Of a DNA stretch of 64,000 nt, positions 35,432 through 43,138 are shown one piece after another (positions within the stretch are counted from its first letter, which is position 1; each line of letters opens with the position of its first letter). The position numbers and the translations under genes are program-made. The DNA is taken from positions 1-64,000 of the forward strand of contig NZ_JAATEO010000023.1 in assembly GCF_012034245.1 (NCBI RefSeq), in the 5' to 3' direction. Under the pieces are notes generated by a model. That model was not told where the DNA came from and did not search any database. It saw only the letters and a list, made by a program, of their open reading frames with translations. Origin of the DNA: Micromonospora thermarum (GTDB lineage: Bacteria > Actinomycetota > Actinomycetes > Mycobacteriales > Micromonosporaceae).

Positions 35432-36439
35432 ATGGACTCGTACCAGACCCTGCACGCGGATTCGCACCAGAGTGTGCAGGCGGATACGCAGCAGGCCCCG
35501 CACGTGGACGCGCACCAGACGGTGCACGTGGACGCGCACCAGACGGTGCACGCGGAGGGGCACCAGACCCTGCACGACTTCGTGCTCAACCTGCTCACCG
35601 AGCCCGCCGCCCGGACGGCCTTCGAGCTCGACCCGCAGGGCGAGCTCCTGGCGGCGGGGCTCACCGACATCACCGCCGCGGACGTGCAGGAGGTCGTCCC
35701 GCTGGTGGTCGACCACGTCCCGGCGTACGGCGTCTCCACGGTCACCTCGGCGACCGGTCAGCTCGGCTTCGGGCCGCTGGTGAGCGACGCCACCGACGTG
35801 GTCAGCCAGTTGCAGAACGTCACGCAGCAGATCAGTGTCAGCAGCTCGGACAGCGGGGTGGGTGTCGCGGCCGGCACCCTGGGCGCGATCGCCGTGGACC
35901 CGAGCGCCGTGGCGGCAGGGGCGTACGTGCTGCCGGGGATCGGCGTGGGCGTCGGGCCGGACGGCCTCGCCACCGACCTGACCGGGGTGCACGACGTGGC
36001 GTACACGCTCGACGCGGACGTGGTGGGCGCGGTGGAGACCGCCTCCGCCCCGGCGGTCGGGGATGTCACCACCACGGTCGCCAACCCGGACTCGCTGCTG
36101 GGTGCCACCGACTCCGGTCTGCTCGGCGCCCCCGACGGCCTGCTCGGCGGCCCCCTCGCTGGTACTCACGGCCAGGTGGAGGGCGTCGTCGCCTCGCTCG
36201 GTGTCGACAGCACCCTGGGCGGGCTCGGCCTCGACGACGGCACCGGCGGCCTGGTCCCTCCGGTCGACGTGCCGTCCACCGTGGGCGGCGTCACGGGCCA
36301 GGTGGACGGAGTCATCTCCGGCGTCACCGGCGGCGTCGACGCGGGCGTGAGCGGCCACGTCTACGGTGACACCGGCGTCCACGGCGAGGCGTCCGCCTCG
36401 ACCGGCGGGGCGCTGGGCATCACCGACGGCCTTCTCTGA
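35432..36439 (+). CDS. IniB N-terminal-domain protein with His-rich octapeptide repeats
   Basis: A 335-residue protein. Residues about 4-48 are six octapeptide repeats of the pattern HQTVHVDA (encoded partly by an exact 24-bp duplication). Next comes the IniB N-terminal domain (LHDFVLNLLTEPAARTAFEL, then LLAAGLTDITAADVQEVVPL), and a long Gly/Val/Asp-rich low-complexity C-terminus. No signal peptide is visible. IniB is an isoniazid-inducible protein of mycobacteria with unknown function, and actinomycete relatives share only the N-domain. ATG 35432 has GGAGGAG upstream. A strong hairpin follows the stop. Confidence 0.8.
   Translation: MDSYQTLHADSHQSVQADTQQAPHVDAHQTVHVDAHQTVHAEGHQTLHDFVLNLLTEPAARTAFELDPQGELLAAGLTDITAADVQEVVPLVVDHVPAYGVSTVTSATGQLGFGPLVSDATDVVSQLQNVTQQISVSSSDSGVGVAAGTLGAIAVDPSAVAAGAYVLPGIGVGVGPDGLATDLTGVHDVAYTLDADVVGAVETASAPAVGDVTTTVANPDSLLGATDSGLLGAPDGLLGGPLAGTHGQVEGVVASLGVDSTLGGLGLDDGTGGLVPPVDVPSTVGGVTGQVDGVISGVTGGVDAGVSGHVYGDTGVHGEASASTGGALGITDGLL
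35501..35548 (+). repeat. Exact 24-bp tandem duplication in the IniB-like gene
   Basis: CACGTGGACGCGCACCAGAC plus GGTG occurs twice without a change, at 35501-35524 and 35525-35548. Diverged units flank it on both sides. It encodes the HVDAHQTV octapeptide, so copy number may vary between strains. Confidence 0.85.
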
Positions 36440-36448
36440 CCGTACGCG

Positions 36449-36496
36449 CGACGGGAGAGGGCCGGGCCGCCACGCGGACCCGGCCCTCTCCCGTCG
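36449..36496. terminator. Long perfect hairpin, bidirectional terminator
   Basis: An 18-bp perfect stem (CGACGGGAGAGGGCCGGG and its complement) with a 12-base loop between the convergent IniB-like and transketolase genes. No T-tract, as is common in actinomycetes. Confidence 0.75.
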
Positions 36497-36549
36497 GGAC
36501 ACGGAACAACGGGCACGGCGACCGCCGGGAACCGCGCGGGCACCGGCGG

Positions 36550-38430
36550 TCAGCGCGTACGGGCCAGCAGGGCGCGCGTCGCCTCGACGATGGCGGTCAC
36601 GCCGATGCCTGCCTGGTCCATCAGCTCGGTCGGCGTCCCGGACGTGGGCAGTCCGCGTACCGCCAGCCGGGTCACCTGCGCGGGCACGGCGAGGTCGGCC
36701 AGCGACTCGAGAACGGCGGAGCCGAGGCCGCCCTGCGGGTAGTGGTCCTCGACGACCACCAGCCGGCCGCCGGTGTCCCGGACGGCGTCCAGCAACCGGT
36801 CCGAGTCCAGGGGCTTGACCGAGTACAGGTCGATGACCCGGGCGTTGATGCCCTCGCCCGCCAGTTCGTCGGCGGCGGCGAGGCAGTTGTGCACCGTCAC
36901 CCCGGCGCCGATGAGCGCGACGTGGTCGTCGTCGCCGCCGCGCACCTGCTTGCTACCGCCGATCGGGAAGGACTCGTCGTTGTCGTAGAGCACGGGGTGC
37001 GCGCCCCGGGTGGTGCGCACGTAGGTGATGCCCTTGCAGTCGACCATCTGGGCGACCAGCGCGACGCAGGACACGGCGTCACTGGGATAGAGGACGGTGG
37101 AGCCGTGGATGGCGCGCATCGCCGCCAGGTCCTCCAGCCCCATCTGCGACGGGCCGTCCGCCCCGATCTCCACGCCGGCGTGGGACCCGGACAGGGCGAT
37201 GTCGGCGCGGGAGATGGCGGCCATCCGGATGAAGTCGTACGCGCGGGAGAGGAACGCCGCGAAGGTCGAGGCGAAGGGCCGGTAGCCGCGCACCTGCAGC
37301 CCGACCGCCGCGGCGACCATCTGCTGTTCAGAAATGAACATCTCGAAGAACCGGTCGGGGTACGCCTCGGCGAACCGGTCGGCGCGGGTGGAGTCGCTGA
37401 CCTCGCCGTCCAGCGCGACCACGTCCGGCCGCGAGCCCAGCGCGCGCAGCGCGTCGCCGTACGCGTTCCGGGTGGCCACCTTCGCGCCTCGGTCGTAGCG
37501 CGGCAGCTCCGGCGGCCCGCCGGTGGTGGTGGCGGGCGGGACCAGCTCGGGCCGCGGCCCGGTGACACGAATCTGGCGTACCCCGCCGAGGGCCTCGACG
37601 GCCTGCTCGGCCGCCTCGGGTTTCATCGGCTTGCCGTGCCAGCCCGGCTGGTTCTCGATGTCGGGCACCCCCTTGCCCTTGAGGGTCCGCGCGAGCACCA
37701 CGGTGGGGCCGGTTGCCTGCCGGGCCCGGCCCAGCGCGTCGTCGATGGCCGCCAGGTCGTGGCCGTCGACGACGATCGCCTGGCAGCCGAACGCCTCGAC
37801 CCGTCGCCGGTAGGTGTCCAGGTCCCAGGCCAGCTCGGTCTCACCGCGTTGCCCGAACCGGTTCACGTCGACGATCGCGGTGAGGTTGCGCAGTCCGTAG
37901 TGGCCGGCCTTGTCCAGGGCTTCCCAGACGGAACCCTCGGCCGTCTCGCTGTCCCCGCAGAGCACCCACACGTGGAACGGCAGCTGGTCGAGGTACTGGC
38001 CGGCCAGCGCGATCCCGACGCCGACGGGCAGTCCCTGCCCGAGCGAACCGGTGGCGACGTCGACCCAGGGCAGCGCCGGCGTGGGGTGTCCCTGCAGGCG
38101 TGACCCGAACTGGCGGTACGTGTCGACCAGCTCCTGGTCGGTGATCGCACCGACGGCCTTGAAGACCGCGTACAGCAGCGGGGAGGCGTGGCCCTTGGAG
38201 AAGATCAGGTGGTCGTTGGCGCGACCATCCGGGTCCGCCCAGTCGTACCGCAGGTGCCGGGAGATCAGTACGGCGAGCAGGTCGGCGGCCGACAGGCTCG
38301 AGGTCGGATGACCGGACCCGGCCTTCGTGCTGCACCGGATCGCGTCCACCCGCAACTGGGCGGCGACCTCCGCCAGGTGGCTGACGTCCTCCGCGCGCAG
38401 CGTGCGCTCCGCTTCCATCGTCACCGGCAT
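36550..38430 (-). CDS. tkt: Transketolase
   Basis: A full-length (about 626 residues) transketolase carrying both halves. Seen are KAGSGHPTSSLSAADLLAVL (TPP diphosphate side), VLCGDSETAEGSVWEALDKA plus VDVNRFGQ (metal/TPP motif), and FEMFISEQQM with the catalytic Glu in the pyrimidine domain. It moves two-carbon units in the pentose phosphate pathway. Three starts are possible: ATG 38430, GTG 38424 (best spaced from GGAGG) and ATG 38418; they differ by at most 4 residues. It is monocistronic here, without transaldolase or G6PDH next to it, so it may be a second, non-housekeeping copy. Confidence 0.9.
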   Translation of the reverse strand: MPVTMEAERTLRAEDVSHLAEVAAQLRVDAIRCSTKAGSGHPTSSLSAADLLAVLISRHLRYDWADPDGRANDHLIFSKGHASPLLYAVFKAVGAITDQELVDTYRQFGSRLQGHPTPALPWVDVATGSLGQGLPVGVGIALAGQYLDQLPFHVWVLCGDSETAEGSVWEALDKAGHYGLRNLTAIVDVNRFGQRGETELAWDLDTYRRRVEAFGCQAIVVDGHDLAAIDDALGRARQATGPTVVLARTLKGKGVPDIENQPGWHGKPMKPEAAEQAVEALGGVRQIRVTGPRPELVPPATTTGGPPELPRYDRGAKVATRNAYGDALRALGSRPDVVALDGEVSDSTRADRFAEAYPDRFFEMFISEQQMVAAAVGLQVRGYRPFASTFAAFLSRAYDFIRMAAISRADIALSGSHAGVEIGADGPSQMGLEDLAAMRAIHGSTVLYPSDAVSCVALVAQMVDCKGITYVRTTRGAHPVLYDNDESFPIGGSKQVRGGDDDHVALIGAGVTVHNCLAAADELAGEGINARVIDLYSVKPLDSDRLLDAVRDTGGRLVVVEDHYPQGGLGSAVLESLADLAVPAQVTRLAVRGLPTSGTPTELMDQAGIGVTAIVEATRALLARTR

Positions 38431-38619
38431 CGCCTCCAGCCATCGGTGGTCACCGCCAGCCCCTGCGCACCCGGGCCGTCCGGCCACACGGCTGGAGCAG
38501 CTCTCCGCTGACCGGCTCCGCACCCACGCTAGTCAAGAAAGTTCGGCGTCGTCCGGTAACACCGATTTGTTCGACCGGCACCTGGGGTTGCCCGACTCAG
38601 GGCCGGCACCCGTCGCGTT

Positions 38620-39693
38620 CTACTGCTCCCCGAAGTAGCCTTCCTCCTCCCCGAGCAGCAGCGGCACGTCGTGGACCGCCACGTCCGGGCGGGCGCGGGC
38701 GTACCTCACGCGGTGTCGCCACCGCTGGTGCTCGAAGGCGACGTCCGCGTCGATCTCCACCACCACGGTCGGGTCCACCTGGACGTACGGCAGCGGCTCC
38801 GGGCGTTCCAGCTGGCCCGACCACGAGGCCGGCAGCGGTTCCGGCCACGGGTGGGCGACGGCACCGCGTCGTGGGGGCCGCACCGGGGACAGCATCTCCG
38901 CGAGCTCGGTTCGCTGGGCGTCGGTCAGCGGGTGGGTCCGGCCGGTGTACCTGAGGTGGCCGTGTCGGTCGAACCGGGCCAGCAGGGCGCTGTCCGGGTC
39001 GTGGATGCTGCCGGTGACGCCGCCGACGATCGCCTCCGTGGTGATGTGGGTGCGGTACTTCCACCAGCCACGGCGGCCCGGCTCGTACCGCCCGTCGCGT
39101 CGCTTGCTCACCACCCCCTCGATTCCCGCCGCGACGGTCCACTGGACCAGCCAGTCCGCCACCTGCCTCATGTCGGTGGTCCGCGGTGTGAGCGTGAGTG
39201 GGGCCGGCGCGCCGGCGAGCAGCCGCTCGAGGCGGGCCCGCCGCTCGGACAGCGGCAGGTCCAGGACCACCTGCCCGTCGGCGTCCGCCAGCAGGTCGAA
39301 CAGCACGTAGTGCGCCGGGCACTCGCGGGTCAGGCGCAGGAGGCCGCGCCCGGCACTGACGCGCCGCTGCAGCTGCGCGAAGTTCGTCCGCCCGCGGTCC
39401 CACACGATCAGCTCGCCGTCGAGGACCACGCCCGGCGGGAGGGCGGCCCGAACGACCCGGGTGATGTCCGGGAAGTAGGTGGTCAGGTTCCGGCCGGCTC
39501 GCGACTGGACGTACACCCCGTCGTGCTCGCGGAAGACGATGGCGCGCCACCCGTCCCATTTCGGCTCATGGATCAGGCTCGGGCCGTCGGGCACGGCATC
39601 GACCGGCACGGCGAGCATGGGCGCGACCGGCCGGCGCAGCCCCGGCTCCGCTGTCGCGGCAGCCCGGCGCCGGTCCGGACTCACCGCCCGCAC
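38620..39693 (-). CDS. ATP-dependent DNA ligase
   Basis: A 357-residue ligase with only the nucleotidyltransferase and OB-fold domains. The nucleotidyl-lysine motif is EPKWDGWRAIVFR; motif III is VLFDLLADADG, motif IV EGVVSKRRDGRYEPG and motif V WWKYRTHITTEAIVGG. Size fits LigC/LigD-core-type repair ligases of actinomycetes, which work with Ku and a primase in end joining; those partners are not in the window. The TTG/ATG start at 39693 puts the family N-terminus (PMLAVPVDA) about 25 residues in. Confidence 0.88.
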   Translation of the reverse strand: MRAVSPDRRRAAATAEPGLRRPVAPMLAVPVDAVPDGPSLIHEPKWDGWRAIVFREHDGVYVQSRAGRNLTTYFPDITRVVRAALPPGVVLDGELIVWDRGRTNFAQLQRRVSAGRGLLRLTRECPAHYVLFDLLADADGQVVLDLPLSERRARLERLLAGAPAPLTLTPRTTDMRQVADWLVQWTVAAGIEGVVSKRRDGRYEPGRRGWWKYRTHITTEAIVGGVTGSIHDPDSALLARFDRHGHLRYTGRTHPLTDAQRTELAEMLSPVRPPRRGAVAHPWPEPLPASWSGQLERPEPLPYVQVDPTVVVEIDADVAFEHQRWRHRVRYARARPDVAVHDVPLLLGEEEGYFGEQ

Positions 39694-39806
39694 GGGCGGT
39701 GGAGATTCCTCATTTCGCCCCCTCAGGTCATGGTGGGGGAGAGGGCACCGGGCCGGGGCGGAGATCAGCGACTACGGATCGGGGTAGGTCGGCATGGCGT
39801 GGCTGG

Positions 39807-40112
39807 TCAGCGCGACGGTGGCGAGGCCGCCTCGCCCGGGTGTCTCCTCTCGTGCGTCGCGCCCCACACCGCCACCCCGGCCAGGACGACGGCCTGGGCG
39901 CCGGCGGCGATCATCAGTGCGTGGGAGACGCCGGTCGCGAGAATGCCGGTCACCATGACCAGGTGGGTGTAGATCGCTGCCCGACCGAGGCGGGCCGGGT
40001 CGGGAATGGCCTCGATGGCCGCGGGAAACACCGCCCCGGCCCGGCGGAGGTAGATCCGCCACATCGGCACCGTGGTCGCGAAGGACACCACGGTCGGTAG
40101 CACCCGATGAAG
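39807..40112 (-). pseudogene. LtrA-family remnant
   Basis: The C-terminal third of an LtrA protein: VSFATTVPMWRIYLRRAG, AIPDPARLGRAAIYTHLVMV, TGILATGVSHALMIA, then a stop. It aligns by eye with the intact paralogue at 12835. The upstream part does not continue as LtrA, so at least two thirds of the gene is gone. The gap 39694-39806 shows nothing. Confidence 0.65.
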
Positions 40113-40415
40113 GCACGGAGATTGGGTGCCGCCGACGTCGGACCGATCGAGTGGTGAAAATCTCGTATGACGTCGCGCCGGATGGCGGTGATCCAATTCG
40201 CCGCAGCTCACGAGTGTTTTCGCGTCGCGCGTCAGGGTCTCCGGCGCGAGACGGACCCGTATCGCGTCCAGGACCGGTGGAATCGGCGAAAAGGCGTGAC
40301 CTCTGCTTTTGTCCGCCGCAGTCGCTCTGCGGGTCGAGAAAGGAAATCACCGTACGGATATGGTGGCCCACGCGCCGGCCGCGCTTGCCTGCTCGGTTCT
40401 GACGAGGTGGGGGAA
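40113..40415. other. Intergenic stretch
   Basis: About 300 bases between the LtrA remnant and the NBR1-Ig gene. An in-frame opening back to 40167 exists but its sequence is Arg/Cys-rich and not protein-like. Nothing else seen. Confidence 0.4.
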
Positions 40416-41363
40416 ATGGAGAAGGAAACGCAGGACCAGGATCGGGTGCCGCGACGGCGGGGACGACGGCCGACACGTCCCGATTCCGGTTCCGGCGCGG
40501 TGGGCGCCTTCGCCGACCGACTGTGGCGGTTGAAGCAGGAGGCGGGCGATCCCTCGTACGAGGAGATGTCGGTGCGGCTCGGCGCCGCGGCCTCGAAGTC
40601 GTCGCTGGCCGCCGCGGCGCAGGGCCGGAATCTTCCCAGTTGGGAGACGACCTGGGAGTTCGTACGAGTTCTCGCCGTCGACCGGCTGGGCCACGACCCG
40701 CAGGCCACTGAGAAGGAGTGGCGGGAACGCTGGATGCGGGCCAAGGCTGGCGAGCACTCGGCGGACACCGCGCCGGGGGCCGACACGGTGCCGGAACCGC
40801 CCCGGGCGGCGGAGACGTCCACGGCTTCCGAGGGGACGCCACCGTCCGGGACCAGCGAGATCGAGAAGCCCGGCCCGATGCGCCGTCGACGCATCGGCAT
40901 CGCCGGCGTCGCCGCGGCCACGGCTGTCCTCACCGGTGCCGGTCTCGGGCTCGTCATGCTCGATCGGCGGGCGGGTGAGCGGGATGCGGGTGTGGCACCG
41001 ACGGTCGCCGCCTCGCCCGACCATGACGACTCCCGGTTCGAAGGCGACATCACCTATCCCGACGGGTCTCTGGTGCCGCCCGACTCCTCGTTCACGAAGG
41101 TCTGGAGGATCCGCAACACGGGCACCGTGCCCTGGGCCAACCGCTTCCTGGCGCGGGTGAACGACGATCCCTGCCAGGCGCCGAAGGCCGTCGCCATCCC
41201 GCAGACGAGGCCGGGAGAGGCCGTGGACATCGCGGTGACCGTCCGGACGCCCCGCACACCGGGTCGCTGCAAGATCTACTGGAAGATGGCCGACGAGCAG
41301 GGACGCACGCTCTTCCCGCTCAAGCGTCCGGTCTTCCTGGACGTACGGGTCGGTCGCCCGTGA
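40416..41363 (+). CDS. HTH-transmembrane-NBR1-Ig-like domain protein
   Basis: A 315-residue protein in three parts. Residues about 28-110 are an actinobacterial XRE-like helical domain (VGAFADRLWRLKQEAGDPSY; LAAAAQGRNLPSWETTWEFV). One transmembrane helix is at about 153-175 (GIAGVAAATAVLTGAGLGLV). The extracytoplasmic C-terminus (about 205-315) is an NBR1-type Ig-like fold: ITYPDGSLVPPDSSFTKVWR, NTGTVPWANRF, LDVRV. Two Cys in that domain may form a disulfide. ATG 40416 with GGTGGGGG upstream. A one-pass protein linking a DNA-binding-like domain inside to an Ig domain outside suggests signalling; no partner is known. Confidence 0.78.
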   Translation: MEKETQDQDRVPRRRGRRPTRPDSGSGAVGAFADRLWRLKQEAGDPSYEEMSVRLGAAASKSSLAAAAQGRNLPSWETTWEFVRVLAVDRLGHDPQATEKEWRERWMRAKAGEHSADTAPGADTVPEPPRAAETSTASEGTPPSGTSEIEKPGPMRRRRIGIAGVAAATAVLTGAGLGLVMLDRRAGERDAGVAPTVAASPDHDDSRFEGDITYPDGSLVPPDSSFTKVWRIRNTGTVPWANRFLARVNDDPCQAPKAVAIPQTRPGEAVDIAVTVRTPRTPGRCKIYWKMADEQGRTLFPLKRPVFLDVRVGRP

Positions 41364-41427
41364 CCGCCGCGCCGGCCGGTATCTCCCCCACAGCGGTCCG
41401 AGGGCTCCGATCCGCACGGTGAGGCGG

Positions 41428-41461
41428 CGAAGCCCTGCCGGGTCCCGCCGGCAGGGCTTCG
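41428..41461. terminator. Hairpin terminator between convergent genes
   Basis: A 14-bp perfect stem (CGAAGCCCTGCCGG / CCGGCAGGGCTTCG) with a 6-base loop, between the NBR1-Ig gene and the convergent SapA-like genes. Confidence 0.75.
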
Positions 41462-41542
41462 TCCCCTCGCGCTACTCCTCGCCCACGGACACCATGTCGG
41501 TCGTCCGGTGGCCGGGAAGCGATCTACCTGGCCATCGGCGGG

Positions 41543-41956
41543 TCAGCCGCAGTTGGTGCCGCGCTTGCCGCCCTCGGTGCCGCTGATGCGGCCCATCCAG
41601 TCCACACACCTGTCCGCCGCGGACAGGTAGATCGGACCGGCGTAGGACCGGTAGTAGCCGCCGTCGTAGGCCGTCCAGTGGTTTCCGACCGGGTGAACCG
41701 CCAGGCCCGCCTCGACGAGCACCGCCGAGCCGGCCGTGTTCCGCTTGGCGACCACGCAGTTCTTGCCCGTGGCCGCGTTGTAGGTGAGGAACACGGTCCC
41801 CTTGGAGCCGATCGCGGCGGAGTTCACGACGCCGTAGCCGGACCCGCACTCGCCGCCGTAGGTGGCCGCGTACGCCGGGGTCGCCGCGGCCAACGCTCCG
41901 GCCGTCACGGCGGCGGTGACGGCGACGGTCGCGGCCGTGGTCCTGACGAGCTTCAT
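41543..41956 (-). CDS. Secreted spore-associated protein A (SapA)-like, paralogue 1
   Basis: A 137-residue secreted protein: signal peptide to about residue 30 (ending TPAYA), then a compact domain with four Cys and the pattern YGGECGSGYGVVN, GTVFLTYNAATGKNCVVAKR, RSYAGPIYLSAADRCVDWMG and the end GTNCG. This matches the spore-associated protein A family of actinomycetes, first found on Streptomyces spores; function unknown. ATG 41956 has GGGAG six bases upstream. It lies 38 bases after a paralogue of the same layout, so both are probably co-transcribed. Confidence 0.82.
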   Translation of the reverse strand: MKLVRTTAATVAVTAAVTAGALAAATPAYAATYGGECGSGYGVVNSAAIGSKGTVFLTYNAATGKNCVVAKRNTAGSAVLVEAGLAVHPVGNHWTAYDGGYYRSYAGPIYLSAADRCVDWMGRISGTEGGKRGTNCG

Positions 41957-41994
41957 GTGCATCTCCCTGCTGTCAGTCGGGTCTGTCGGTCGGG

Positions 41995-42405
41995 TCAGCC
42001 GCAGTTGGTGCCGTAGCGGGTCCTGGAGGCGGTGCCGATGGTGCCGCCCCAGTCGACGCACGAGCCCGCCGCCGACACGTACACCGGCCCCGCGTAGGTC
42101 GTGAAGTTGCCGCTGTCCTTGGTCCAGGACGAGGTGCCGGAACGGCGCAGGTAGGCCTCCATGAGCGTGGCGGTGCCGGGCCTCTCCCGTACGGTGACGA
42201 CGCAGTTCCGGCCGGAGGACGAGTTGTAGGTCAGGTACACCGTGCCCCGGTTGTCGGGAAGGTCGATCAGGTTGACGACGCCGTAACCGGAGCCGCACTG
42301 CCCGCCGTAGAGCGCGGCCTGCGCCGGTGCGGCATGGACCATGGTCCCCGCCGTCACGGCCGCGGCCGTGAGTCCGAGCGCGGCGAGTCTCTGCGAAATG
42401 CGCAC
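41995..42405 (-). CDS. Secreted spore-associated protein A (SapA)-like, paralogue 2
   Basis: A 136-residue protein with a signal peptide ending near PAQA and the same four-Cys domain as its downstream neighbour: YGGQCGSGYGVVN, GTVYLTYNSSSGRNCVVTVR, TYAGPVYVSAAGSCVDWGG and the end GTNCG. The GTG at 42405 follows GGGAG by 7 bases and gives a normal signal peptide. The two copies share the framework but differ in about half of the residues between the Cys, so the duplication is old and both seem to be kept. Confidence 0.82.
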   Translation of the reverse strand: MRISQRLAALGLTAAAVTAGTMVHAAPAQAALYGGQCGSGYGVVNLIDLPDNRGTVYLTYNSSSGRNCVVTVRERPGTATLMEAYLRRSGTSSWTKDSGNFTTYAGPVYVSAAGSCVDWGGTIGTASRTRYGTNCG

Positions 42406-42528
42406 GACGATGCTCCCTCTCTGCTGTGGGTCGTTGCGCACATGACGCTGGCATTCGGCGCCGGGCGGCACCAAGCCATCTGCGTCCAGGGATCGTCCAC
42501 TGGAGAATTCGGAGAAACAAACGCCAGG

Positions 42529-42984
42529 TCAGCGGCTCGGCCGGGGGAGATGGCGCACGGCCGGGGGGTCGCTCGACCTACCGATCGCTCTGCTCGGATC
42601 GGGGTTCGCCGGGCCGGCGCCGTCGTCGAGGCCACCGACGAGCGAGTCCGGGGCACGCATGCGCCATGCGTCGGTGACGAGCTCCGTCAGGCGATCGACG
42701 CCGACCCGCGCCAGCCGCAGCATGACCAGCGGCAGCCCGTCGTATGCCGGCGTGGTGAAGAAGAGGTCGGGCTCGCCGAGGAGCAGCGCCTGCTTCTCCG
42801 CCTCGTCACCGACGTACAGCACGGCGATGTCGGTGCGGATGACCCGGGACGTCCCGGGCCTGCGTTCGGGGTAGGACCAGACGAACCCTTTGTCGGCGAC
42901 CCGGAAGTCGAAGCCCTCACTGTCGATCTCGACCACGTGCGGCAGTGCCAGCGCCAACCGGCGGACATCGTCGGCGTCAGCCAT
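42529..42984 (-). CDS. MmcQ/YjbR-family protein
   Basis: A 151-residue protein of the MmcQ/YjbR fold: ADDVRRLALALPHVVE, GFDFRVADKGFVWSYPERR, FTTPAYDGLPLVMLRLARV and VDRLTELVTDAWRMRAP. The fold binds DNA in CyaY-like fashion, but few members have a known role. ATG 42984 gives the typical N-terminus. The last 30 residues are variable. Confidence 0.85.
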   Translation of the reverse strand: MADADDVRRLALALPHVVEIDSEGFDFRVADKGFVWSYPERRPGTSRVIRTDIAVLYVGDEAEKQALLLGEPDLFFTTPAYDGLPLVMLRLARVGVDRLTELVTDAWRMRAPDSLVGGLDDGAGPANPDPSRAIGRSSDPPAVRHLPRPSR

Positions 42985-43138
42985 CGGGGCCCCTCCAGGA
43001 CACCGGCTCCAGCATGCCGACAGCCTAACCACCGGGCCCACACGTCGACGTGCGCCGTGATCAGCAGCCAGCCTTAGCTGACCGTTAAGTAACGGTCCAA
43101 CTGGTGCACCGGTGGTCCGTCGTCGGCAGACTGGGGCG

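Noticed and set aside
35432..35580. Tandem repeats as a CRISPR-like array
   Set aside because: Units are 24 bp without spacers and in frame in a protein; coding repeat.
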